From Ottelia alismoides (Eukaryota; Streptophyta; Magnoliopsida; Alismatales; Hydrocharitaceae), in contig JAZKJV010000386.1 of NCBI GenBank assembly GCA_037367405.1, forward strand, positions 559,501-623,500: DNA of 64,000 nt, given 5' to 3'. A program made the position numbers and the translations under genes. The notes below the pieces were generated by a model. It was not told the DNA's origin. It was given only the letters and a program-made list of their open reading frames with translations, and ran no database searches. Below, one piece after another: positions 11,101 to 20,531 of the stretch. Positions within the stretch are counted from its first letter, which is position 1. Each line of letters starts with the position of its first letter.

Positions 11101-14100
11101 TGGTAAGCGAAAATCCGAACGACTAAGGTAAAGGTACTAAATAGGTCGTTGCGACCTCGGTCACTCAGATGCACTTGATCAAGAAAAATGAACCACTAAT
11201 AGAGATAAAACAGATAAAACACAAAATAGCGGTCCTGCTATTGGATTAACCTGGTATAGCACCCAGGATCGACCTCAAGGAGCACGGATTGGCCTCTCGG
11301 CCTACGAAGTAGTCAAAAGAGATAAAATAAAAGGAGAAAATGTTTTTGGTGGTTTTTGAATATTTTATATTTTTTTGGATTTTTTTTGTTTATTAAGAAA
11401 ATGATAGAAACAACCAAGCACTCAATTCAACAATTTATTAAAGGCACTAAAAGTCGAGCAAAAATTCCAACAAAAATGTTTTTATGTGTTTTATATTTTT
11501 TAGTGTTTTTGATGAATTTTTGAGAATTTTCGGATCTTTATTTAATTTTCTAAAAATCAAACAGTGGCTAAAAGAGATGGTATTGTCCAGCCAAGCCAAA
11601 AAGCCCTAGATAAAATATCTAAGAGCTCCAAAATGGCCTGGAGGTAATTTTCCTACAAAGAAGACAAAATGAGGAAAATTCAGGCACCAATTTTATTGTT
11701 TTTGAATTTTTAATTTATTTACTAGAATTTTTATAGGTTTTTGAGTGTTTTTAAGTTTTTAGTGGTTTTCAATAATGAAAAACAACCAAAATTGGCTAGA
11801 AAATCAAACTAAGCAAGACAAACAGTGGACAATTTTTTGTAATTTTTGGACACTATTTAATATTTTTTTGTGATTTTTAAAGTTAGACAGTAGCAAAATT
11901 GAATGTTTTTGAATTTTTAAAATATCAAACGAGATCAAAAATGTCCTCAAAAATCCACAAAAAGTTTACACCATGGCAGGAGCCATGTGTCCAATTTTCG
12001 TTGGATTCGGAGGTGTTTTGCTATTTTATTCAAAAATAAAGGAAGGGCACTGTGCACAGGGACCAAAGTGCAAATACCCAAAGTTCTGGGGGGTCTGGTA
12101 CAATTTTCCCAGCAAAACACGCGCCACGCACGTGCCTGGGGCACTCAGGGACCCAAATGTAATAAAAATAAGTCCCGAGGACTTATTAGTAACAAGTACC
12201 AAAAGTCCAGGGGCTTATCTGCAAAATACCCAAAATATAATGCACATGTGGAAATAAATCACGCACAGGGGTATAAATGCAAATAAGTAAAAGATCTCAT
12301 TCATTCAATAACATCCAGAACTACCGGGGTCTCTATTGCAAATAAACCAAAATATCACGTGTCGATGCACGTGTCCACAACTGGCAGGGGTATAAATGCA
12401 AATAGAATAAAGCTAAGGGTCCACTATGCAAATACACCTAAAACTTAACAACTGACTTTGATATTTACAGGACTAAAACGAAATTAAAATAAAGACAGGG
12501 CCTAAGGGTAAATTACCCTTTATTAAGCGGATGGGCTGGATGCGCGCCACGTGGAGATCGGACGGCTGCTGACGGTGGGCGCTCCGGATGTCGCCTCCTC
12601 AGATCGGACGATGCTGGACGCTCTGGAGATGAACGGCTCTGATTGAAACTAGAGCGGGAGGGGCGATCGGACGGAGATGGAGGATACTGGAAGAACAAGC
12701 CCCCGGCGAGACTCGTCGGGCTCGTGCGTGCGTGGTGCTCCTCCTGGGAGCCCTCTGAAGGTCGGAGAAGAATCGTGGAAGGCTCCCGCGTCTGCCGGTG
12801 GGCTCCGATGATCGAGCCGAGCTCCGAGGAGCTCGGGCGAGGTCTCTGGAGCTGGGTCTCCTGGCTGGATGACTAAGGGCCTCAGATGGTCCTCGTTTCG
12901 ACCTGAAAAGTGAACCAGAAGACTCACGGGTCGAGGGCAAATTGCCTCGACCCGGTTAGGCGAAGTGGGGGTGACTGATGCGTCGAGATGGCGAGCTCCG
13001 GCGAAGGTGGTGGACGGAGAAGCTCGGTTCCCAGCTCCTGTGCGAGCTGGGTTGGGCGAATGGGTGAGGAAGGTGTGTCGGAAGGAGGCGGACGTAATGG
13101 ATGATTCCGATGATCGAAATGGGTGACGGAGTGGTCGGAATCAAAGAAACGCGGCGGCGGAGCGATTTGGGCGTAAACTGAAATTAAGGGAAACGGGAAG
13201 GCTAAGGGGTTACCTGGGCGGTCGGAGAGACTGGGGAGGAGCTGAGGAAGCTCCCGGTCGTCGCCTCGAGGATCGTCTCGGTCCGAGGCTCGGAGCTCAC
13301 GCTGGTGGCGGAGCTGCGGCGGCTATGCTCGCCGGATCGATGGATTCACCTCCTTTCCTCGCTGCAACAGGCTCAGACGCGAGCTGTCACCTCACGCACT
13401 CTCTGGAGCTCACAGGAGAAGAAAGCAAATGGCCAAAGATGGAGAGAGGAGGTGGCGGAGCTGCAGCTTTATACGGCTAGGGGTCCGAGAAAGATGGGTC
13501 CGGGCAAGCTCAGGAGCGCGCGGATCCCGAGGGAGCGGCTCCGGCGAGGATGTCGGATGAACGATTAAAGATTCGGACCCGGGGTTTAGGGAAATGGGTG
13601 TCGGATCAAGCGGGTATAAATGCGAGAAATCGGGTCGGGCGCTTGTATCCGCGGAAGGTGGTCCTGGGGGGGTAGTTGACCGGGCGGTCAACATCCCCAG
13701 GACCCAATGGGATTCGGCCACGTGGCTGGATCTTGAAGTGACAAATAAGGGTAGCTAGGGGCCGAATTTGCAAAAACTCAAAACACAAAATATTTTTATT
13801 TTATTTTTTTCTATTTTTTTAGTTACTTTTAATTAATTTTTGGAAATAAAAAATAAGCTATATACATAGTATGTAATATATAGGTATATGTACACTATTA
13901 GGGTTTTTGATTTTTTTGATTTTTAATTGTTATTTTTATGCAATTTTATTCCTATTTTATATTTTATTTATTTATATTATAAAATAAGGAATAAAAGGGT
14001 GTTTTTATTTTATTTTTCTTATTTATATACATAGGTAAAATAAATATATATGTACATCTATATACATGGTATATGTACAATGTATTTTTGAAATTTGAAT

Positions 14101-14657
14101 TTTGCTCTTTTTAATTTGTTTTTGTTCTAATTCTTTTTATTTTATTTATTTACTATAAATAATATAGAATATTTACAAAAAGTTTGGAAAATAATTTTAT
14201 TTATTTACAAGGTTAAATAAATATATAGATGTGGTTTATGTACATGATGAAAGGGGTATTTCAATTCTTTTTGATTTTTAACTTTTTCTTTTGGTTTTTA
14301 TATTTTATAAATATATACAAGTATTTACAAGCATATTTTTGGTGAGGAAAATATCTTTATTTTATTTACATAAATATTTACACATGAGCCCCTATCTCCC
14401 TCCACTTTGGCTTTTATGCAGTCAGGCCCATGCTGAGCCTTCCCTTGGGTTAGGTTGCTCAATATTTATTCTAAATATTTCCCTCTTTTTCTTTTTAATC
14501 TTTATTCTTTTATTTTTGCACAAAAACATGCTAATTATAGGTTTTTACACAATGCATGCTTTTGGTAATTATTTGTATTTACACACATCTACATGCATTT
14601 GCAAAGGTTTTTGTAGCTAAAATATAAGAATAAAGAGTGATGAATGAGTATTCATCA
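11101..14657 (-). repeat. LTR2, shared by Athila-like copies 1 and 2
   Basis: This complete 3557-bp LTR reads TGATGAATAC...TTACCA on the minus strand. It serves as 5' LTR for copy 1 (primer binding site at 11081-11097) and as 3' LTR for copy 2 (polypurine tract at 14658). It is strongly zoned: AT-rich outer parts (11340-11940 and 13780-14640) and a GC/CpG-rich core at about 12530-13740. A TATA box on the minus strand lies at the core's upstream side. The 5' terminus is a self-complementary TGATGAAT-ACTC-ATTCATCA. ORFs in the GC core overlap on both strands, have no family features and are likely chance. Confidence 0.92.
13467..13474 (-). promoter_or_regulatory. Putative TATA box of LTR2
   Basis: The minus strand reads GTATAAAG about 1.18 kb from the LTR start, at the edge of the GC-rich core. 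The same octamer is kept in LTR3 at 27325-27332. Position and strand fit the U3/R boundary, but no transcript data are available. Confidence 0.5.
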
Positions 14658-14670
14658 CCCCCCTATACTT
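14658..14670 (-). promoter_or_regulatory. Polypurine tract of Athila-like copy 2
   Basis: The minus strand reads AAGTATAGGGGGG followed at once by the TGATGA start of LTR2. This matches the copy 1 tract, with one more G in place of A. Confidence 0.8.
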
Positions 14671-16730
14671 AACTTTGCTAGTCCCTTAGCAAACACTTAT
14701 TTGAAAAAGAAGTGAAAAAGAAAGAAAGAAAAAGAAAAAGAGGGGAATGTACATGGATCAATGTTGAATATTAAACTTTCCTTCATTAAATTGAACTATG
14801 GAGCTCGATCAGATCTTTGGATTATTAATGTGTCGGAACCTTATTTAGACTTAAGCTTAAACTTAACAGCCTCTAAGTTCCACCAATCTATGGGCAAGAC
14901 TCCTCAATAAACCAGATCAGAACAAGTCTACATACACAAACTCTAATGACCATGAATCTTTCCATGCAGTGTAAGTGATATGTAGCTCCCCACCTCAGAA
15001 GTAACAAAGAAACAACCTCCCTCAACCTGGTAACTCTAATGCCTCGGTCTAGCAACTCTTTCCTCGAGAAGCGGGGTATTCCCTTCTAAGTTCAAGTGCA
15101 ACTGGCTCGAGAAGAGGGGGAAGAAGTATAGACTTTTGGAAGCTCAGCCAGTGTAGCTAAGTCTCCCGCTGCAAGCTTCATGAGATGTAACATGGATACC
15201 ATAAGCTTTTGCTTTATTTGACTATATACACTCCGGTGGGGTTATTAAATTTTCAATCCGACCCACCACTTTTTTGGAGTTCTTTTTGCATTTTGCAATT
15301 TTTTTTCAAGTGCTTCTATACAACATATCTACATGGTGCAGCATATATACAAGAAATTTTCCTCTTGAGCCAGTAGACTATCCCTCTTTTGAAGCTTTAT
15401 TGCAACCCACAGCTTCTGTCTTTAGCCTTCATCACCACTAGACCAAGTTGAGACGCACTTCCTTCACTAGAAGAAGAAGAGAGGTTCCGCCTAGAAGTAC
15501 TACCCTCATATACTACCCCAAGCCAAAGGAAACTGCATCCTCACCACCTCATCCGTGGAGAGCCATGTGTAAAGTGCTGGTGCAAGTCAAGCCATTGTCT
15601 CTAAGAGTCATGCGTGTGTTGTTAAGTGCTCCACTTAGGCTCATCAAGATGACATATACTCATAGCCTAGTGGACTCAAAGAATTAAGTCCTTATGGACC
15701 TGAAAAGCCTTAACCCTAAGTCCTATAAGGTTCCTCTTAAAGTTAGGTGGATTAAGATCTTATTCAAGCTCCATTTCTCAATTTAATTCCAGGCTTAGTT
15801 TAAATGTCAACTCTCATACAGAAAAACTATATACATATGTACACAAAATGCTTATTTACACAAATTTTACAATCGTGCAAAATTTTTGAAAAATGTTTTG
15901 AAATCATGGATGAATGATGCATGAGGTGCAAGTTTTGCAAGAAGATATTTACACATATTTACACAAGATTTTTACAAACTTTTGATTTTCAAAACATTTT
16001 GGAAAAATTTTGTACTATATACATAATTTTGATACAAAAATATTTACACAAGCTTTACACAAAAGATTTTTGAAATCATTTTTACAAAAATACTTTGAAC
16101 ACTAGCTATGTATGTGCAAATAAAAGAAGTTTATGTACATGAAATTTTTTTAATTTTTGTGATTTTTAGCCATTTTATTTATTAACACACTCACACAAAG
16201 TACGAGTTATGTCTAAAGTATATATGAAATATATACACACCCCCTATACTTAGCTCGAACGATGTCCTCAGAGTGATCAAGAGCGATGAAGAAGACATAA
16301 CTCGTGCTTAGTAAAAGGGAAGTGAAAAAAAATGGTTAAGTACAGGAACGAATAAATGAATAGAATGAGAGGGACTCGGTGGTTTCCCCCTATACTTAGG
16401 ATTAACTAATCCTAAGTATAGCAAGCTGTACATGAAGGGAAATCCGAGTGGAGAAGATACAGAGTCTGCCCCCCCCCCTATACTTAGGGTAAAATATCCC
16501 TAAGTATAGGCAGCAAAACAGGAGCAGAAAGAATGAAAAGAATACCCGCATATCCTACATCCCCCCTATACTTAGGGTAAAGTACACCCTAAGTATAGCA
16601 TAATCATACGATGAGAAAAGGGATGTGGGACTTAAGAATAGAATGATATGGACAACTGGATCTATACAAGGCGGAGGAACAGTGAAAATCAGGCGTGAGA
16701 TGCAAAAGATGTGAGTCAAGAGACCATATC
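14671..16730 (-). other. Non-coding 3' internal region of Athila-like copy 2
   Basis: This is the counterpart of 797-2857, colinear with few substitutions. No env-like reading frame is seen on the minus strand. A 79-codon plus-strand ORF (15448-15687) is shared with copy 1 but is antisense, lacks domain features and is best explained by recent common origin. Confidence 0.7.
16390..16598 (-). repeat. Cluster of three CTATACTTAG hairpins (copy 2)
   Basis: Hairpins at 16390-16421 (15-bp stem), 16477-16510 (13-bp stem) and 16566-16598 (12-bp stem) repeat the copy 1 arrangement exactly. All stem pairs are intact, although the pyrimidine run before the second hairpin has grown. Confidence 0.85.
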
Positions 16731-19700
16731 TCACGCAAAATGAATAGGGGCAACAATAACGTCCCGCGGCTCATGATCTAGAAATGGCTTGAGCCGCTGG
16801 CCGTTCACTCGAAAGGTAATCTCAGAAGACAACTCGGATATATCAATGCTACCATTGTCGTGTACCTTTCTGACCAAGTAGGGTCCCTTCCATTTGCTCT
16901 GCAGCTTCCCTGGAAACAAACGAAGCCTCGCATCAAACAGCCATACTCTCTGTCCAATCTCAAAATGCTTGGGGCTGATATGAGAATCATGCCACTCCTT
17001 CACTCTCTCCTTATACTGTAGGCTGTTTGAGAAAGTTGTATCTCTAAGCTCCTCCAGGGCAGCTAACTCTGCCCTCCTCTGGTCTCCCATACCATCTGGA
17101 TCCATAAGAATATCTGTAACTGCCCAAAGTGACTTGTGCCTCAGCTCAACAGGTAAATGGCATGGCTTGCCATATACGAGGCGAAAGGGAGATGTGCCCA
17201 ATGGTGTCTTGAAAGACGTCCTATATGCCCACAAGACCGAGTCCAAAAGCTGTGACCAATCCTTTCGGTCAGGGCGGACGACTTTTTGCAATATCGTCTT
17301 GATCTCCCTATTCGACACCTCGGCTAGACCATTCGTCTGTGGATGATAAGGTGTAGCAACACGATGGTCTATACCGAACTCGCTAGCAAGGGCCTTCACC
17401 TGGTCGTTGATGAAGTGAGATCCCCCATCAGAAATCAGAACTCGTGGAACCCCGAACCGCGTGATGATGTGCTTCCTCAAGAATCTGCAAACTGTCCTCG
17501 CATCAGCGGCTCGGGCGGGGATAGCCTCCACCCAACGACTAACATAGTCAACGGCCAACAGAATGTACTCAAATCCCTGACTCTTAGGGAATGGACCCAT
17601 GAAATTGATGCCCCATGCGTCAAAAACCTCACAGAAATGAATGGGCTGCATCGGTATCATATCACGCTGTCCACAAGTGCCCATCCTCTGACAGTCAGTA
17701 CACCTCTTCACGAACTCATCAGAGTCCTTGAAGAGGGTAGGCCACCACAAGCCGGATTGGAGCACTTTCTGTGCCGTTCTCCTCCCAGAATGATGTCCTC
17801 CTGCCTCACGCTTGTGGCAGTAAGTGAGGACGTTATGGTGTTCCTCCTGAGGAATACACCGACGCCAGACGCTATCCCCTCCTTCGTGGTAAAGGATGGG
17901 ATCCTCCCAGTGGTAGGACTTGGCCTTCGCAAGGAAGGTCTCAAGCCTCTGTCTGGGCCACTCTTGTGGGACTTTCCTAGCAACGAGAAAGTTCACAATA
18001 TCGGCGTACCACGGGAGTGAGGCGATAGCAAGGATCGCCTCATCTGGGAAGGTATCTCGAATGGGGTCAATCTGCTCAGACTCCTCAGGCTGCTCTAAAC
18101 GGGAGAGATGATCCGCCACCACATTCTTGACTCCAGGCTTATCCTTAATCTCAATGTCGAACTCCTGGAGTAGAAGGATCCATCTAGTCAGTCTGGCCTT
18201 GGAATCCTTCTTTGCCATGAGGTACCTGATGGCGGTGTGATGTGTGTACAAAGTCACTCTAGATCCAATGATGTAAGATCGAAACTTATCTAGGGCGAAC
18301 ACTACGGCTAGCATCTCCTTCTCTGTGACCGTGTAATTCCGCTGGGCGGAATCCAATGTGCGGCTAGCGTAGTGGATAGCAAACGGGACTCCATCCCTCC
18401 TCTGTCCCAGCACTGCCCCCACGGCAAAATCGGAGGCGTCCGTCATGATCTCGAATGGGAGAGACCAATCAGGCGGTTGGAGGACAGGAGCCTCAATCAC
18501 GCACTGCTGGAGAGTCGTAAAGGACGAAAGACACTTGTCATCGACAAGGAACTCGGTGTCTTTCGTCAAGAGGTCAGACAACGGTCGGGCAATCCCGCTG
18601 AAATACTGAATAAATCTCCTATAAAATCCAACGTGCCCCAGGAATGACCGTAGCTGTCTCAAATTGGACGGCGGTGTGAGTTTTCTAATAACATCAACCT
18701 TGGCCGGATCAACCTCCATGCCCCTGTTGGAGATGATGTGGCCAAGCACCGTCCCTTGAGTCACAATGAAGTGACTCTTCTCCCAAGATAAAACCAAATG
18801 GTACTCAATACATCGCTGGAGTACTCGGTCTAGGCAGTCAAGACAGGAGTCGAATCCGTCGCCGTAGACCGAGAAATCGTCCATGAAGACCTCCAAACAC
18901 TCCCCTACCATGTCCGAAAAGATCGACAGCATGCACCTCTGAAAAGTCGCAGGGGCATTGCATAGCCCAAATGGCATGCGTCGAAAGGCATATGTACCAA
19001 AGGGACAGGTAAAGGTGGTCTTCTCCTGATCCTCAGGAGCGATGGCCACCTGGTTGTAGCCCGAATACCCATCCAGGAAGCAATAATGGCTCTTCCCTGC
19101 CAGTCTCTCAATGATCTGGTCAATAAAAGGCATGGGGAAATGGTCCTTCTTGGTGGCCTGGTTGAGTCTCCTGTAGTCAACACAGACCCTCCAAGAGGTG
19201 GGTACTCGTGTAGCAATCTCCTCTCCCGACTCACTGATCACAGTCGTGATGCCCATCTTCTTGGGCACCACATGCAAGGGGCTCACCCACTTGGAGTCGG
19301 AAATGGGATAAATAAAATCTGCACTCCACCATTTTGATATTTCCTTCATCACGACCTCTCTCAGGTTGGGGTTCAGACGCCGCTGGAACTCACGCGACGG
19401 CTTCGCCCCCTCCTCGAGATAGATATGGTGGGAGCACACTGATGGACTAATCCCATGGAGATCTGCTACGCTCCATCTGATTGCCTTGCGGTTCTTTTCA
19501 AGAACCCCCATCAAACGGGATTCCTGCTCTTCAGTCAGATCGGCAGAGATGATGACTGGGTACATCTCAGGCTCGCCCGCAAGGAACCGATACTTCAGCG
19601 AAGTAGGGAGCGGCTTCAGCTCTGGACAGCTGGGCGATGGCAATTCTGGCTTCGGAAGAAAATGTGTCAATGCTGCTAAGTCTGCCAAATCTGCCTGGGA

Positions 19701-20531
19701 GAAAGAAAGCGCACTCTCGCAAACTGGATCTGGAGAAGGCTGCTCAACGGTGATGTCTATGATCTGCTCTGCATCTACCTCCTCCTCATCTGTAGGCTCA
19801 GGTGGACTCAAGTCTGGAATCTGATCATCACAATCTGCCCAGTCAGACTCTGAATCCGAGGGATCTGCATCAAATACGGTGGCATCAAGACCACCGAAAC
19901 ACAAGGTGGCCTCAGCACCACCATCACTGAAATCCGTGTCGCGATCAAGGACCAGCTCTGCTGCCTCTATGGTATCCTGAACCAGGGGTGTGCTCTCCAG
20001 ACTCTCCTCTACTATCATCTCGGCATCAGCTGTATCTGAAAATGAGAGGATGGCCTGTGCTGCAGGATCTGCCCATGCTGCCTCGTCATCAGTGATCACA
20101 AAATCACAGTCCCGGTGGATGTCTGGCTTGGCGTCTGTCAGCTGCTCTGAATCTGTGCTATCCTCTGAGCGTGCCCTCTCTCTGGCTCTGTAGTCCTTGA
20201 CCGTCTCTATTTGTATACTCTCGCCCTCGACGCGAAAGTACACCTTCCCGCTATCATGATCAGTCACCGCCTTGGCTGTGGCCAAGAACGGACGACCAAG
20301 GATGATGGGGGTATCGGCCACTGAATCAGGGATCTCCATGTCCAACACTACGAAGTCCACGGGGAATTTCAGGCCCTGAATCGTGACGATAACATCTCGC
20401 AACAACCCCTTCGACCTCTTGACAGATCGATCAGCGAACTGAAGGACTGTCCTGCTCTGTCGAAGAGTGCCCAACTCGAAGCTGTCGAGAAGGGCTGCCG
20501 GAAGGAGGTTGATCGACGATCCGCTATCCAA
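16731..20531 (-). CDS. pol: Athila-like pol, copy 2: uninterrupted 1266-codon polyprotein with altered active sites
   Basis: This is an open frame from the protease to the natural TGA at 16731. Aspartic protease starts at residue 2 (DSGSSINLLP) and is followed by an acidic linker to about residue 310. Reverse transcriptase spans roughly 330-620 with FMDD at 549-552. RNase H follows, with MTDASDF and TEKEMLAV. Integrase has a zinc region with CTDCQRMG near 943 and a core with Asp1035 and Glu1071 (D-x35-E). The C-terminal part ends VNGQRLKPF...PIHFA. The frame continues gag directly, interrupted only by a TAG at 20550. Two catalytic positions are changed: the first integrase Asp is Asn976 (GINFMG; copy 1 has GIDFMG), and the RNase H TDH Asp is His764 (YTHH; copy 1 has YTDH). 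The listed start is the TTG-coded position before DSGSS, not a true initiation site. Translation would come from gag-pol. It is unlikely to be active. Confidence 0.88.
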   Translation of the reverse strand: MDSGSSINLLPAALLDSFELGTLRQSRTVLQFADRSVKRSKGLLRDVIVTIQGLKFPVDFVVLDMEIPDSVADTPIILGRPFLATAKAVTDHDSGKVYFRVEGESIQIETVKDYRARERARSEDSTDSEQLTDAKPDIHRDCDFVITDDEAAWADPAAQAILSFSDTADAEMIVEESLESTPLVQDTIEAAELVLDRDTDFSDGGAEATLCFGGLDATVFDADPSDSESDWADCDDQIPDLSPPEPTDEEEVDAEQIIDITVEQPSPDPVCESALSFSQADLADLAALTHFLPKPELPSPSCPELKPLPTSLKYRFLAGEPEMYPVIISADLTEEQESRLMGVLEKNRKAIRWSVADLHGISPSVCSHHIYLEEGAKPSREFQRRLNPNLREVVMKEISKWWSADFIYPISDSKWVSPLHVVPKKMGITTVISESGEEIATRVPTSWRVCVDYRRLNQATKKDHFPMPFIDQIIERLAGKSHYCFLDGYSGYNQVAIAPEDQEKTTFTCPFGTYAFRRMPFGLCNAPATFQRCMLSIFSDMVGECLEVFMDDFSVYGDGFDSCLDCLDRVLQRCIEYHLVLSWEKSHFIVTQGTVLGHIISNRGMEVDPAKVDVIRKLTPPSNLRQLRSFLGHVGFYRRFIQYFSGIARPLSDLLTKDTEFLVDDKCLSSFTTLQQCVIEAPVLQPPDWSLPFEIMTDASDFAVGAVLGQRRDGVPFAIHYASRTLDSAQRNYTVTEKEMLAVVFALDKFRSYIIGSRVTLYTHHTAIRYLMAKKDSKARLTRWILLLQEFDIEIKDKPGVKNVVADHLSRLEQPEESEQIDPIRDTFPDEAILAIASLPWYADIVNFLVARKVPQEWPRQRLETFLAKAKSYHWEDPILYHEGGDSVWRRCIPQEEHHNVLTYCHKREAGGHHSGRRTAQKVLQSGLWWPTLFKDSDEFVKRCTDCQRMGTCGQRDMIPMQPIHFCEVFDAWGINFMGPFPKSQGFEYILLAVDYVSRWVEAIPARAADARTVCRFLRKHIITRFGVPRVLISDGGSHFINDQVKALASEFGIDHRVATPYHPQTNGLAEVSNREIKTILQKVVRPDRKDWSQLLDSVLWAYRTSFKTPLGTSPFRLVYGKPCHLPVELRHKSLWAVTDILMDPDGMGDQRRAELAALEELRDTTFSNSLQYKERVKEWHDSHISPKHFEIGQRVWLFDARLRLFPGKLQSKWKGPYLVRKVHDNGSIDISELSSEITFRVNGQRLKPFLDHEPRDVIVAPIHFA

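Noticed and set aside
12599..12940. Overlapping ORFs on both strands in the GC-rich LTR core, with counterparts in LTR3
   Set aside because: Arg/Ser/Pro-rich products typical of GC-rich DNA; frames differ between the LTR copies.
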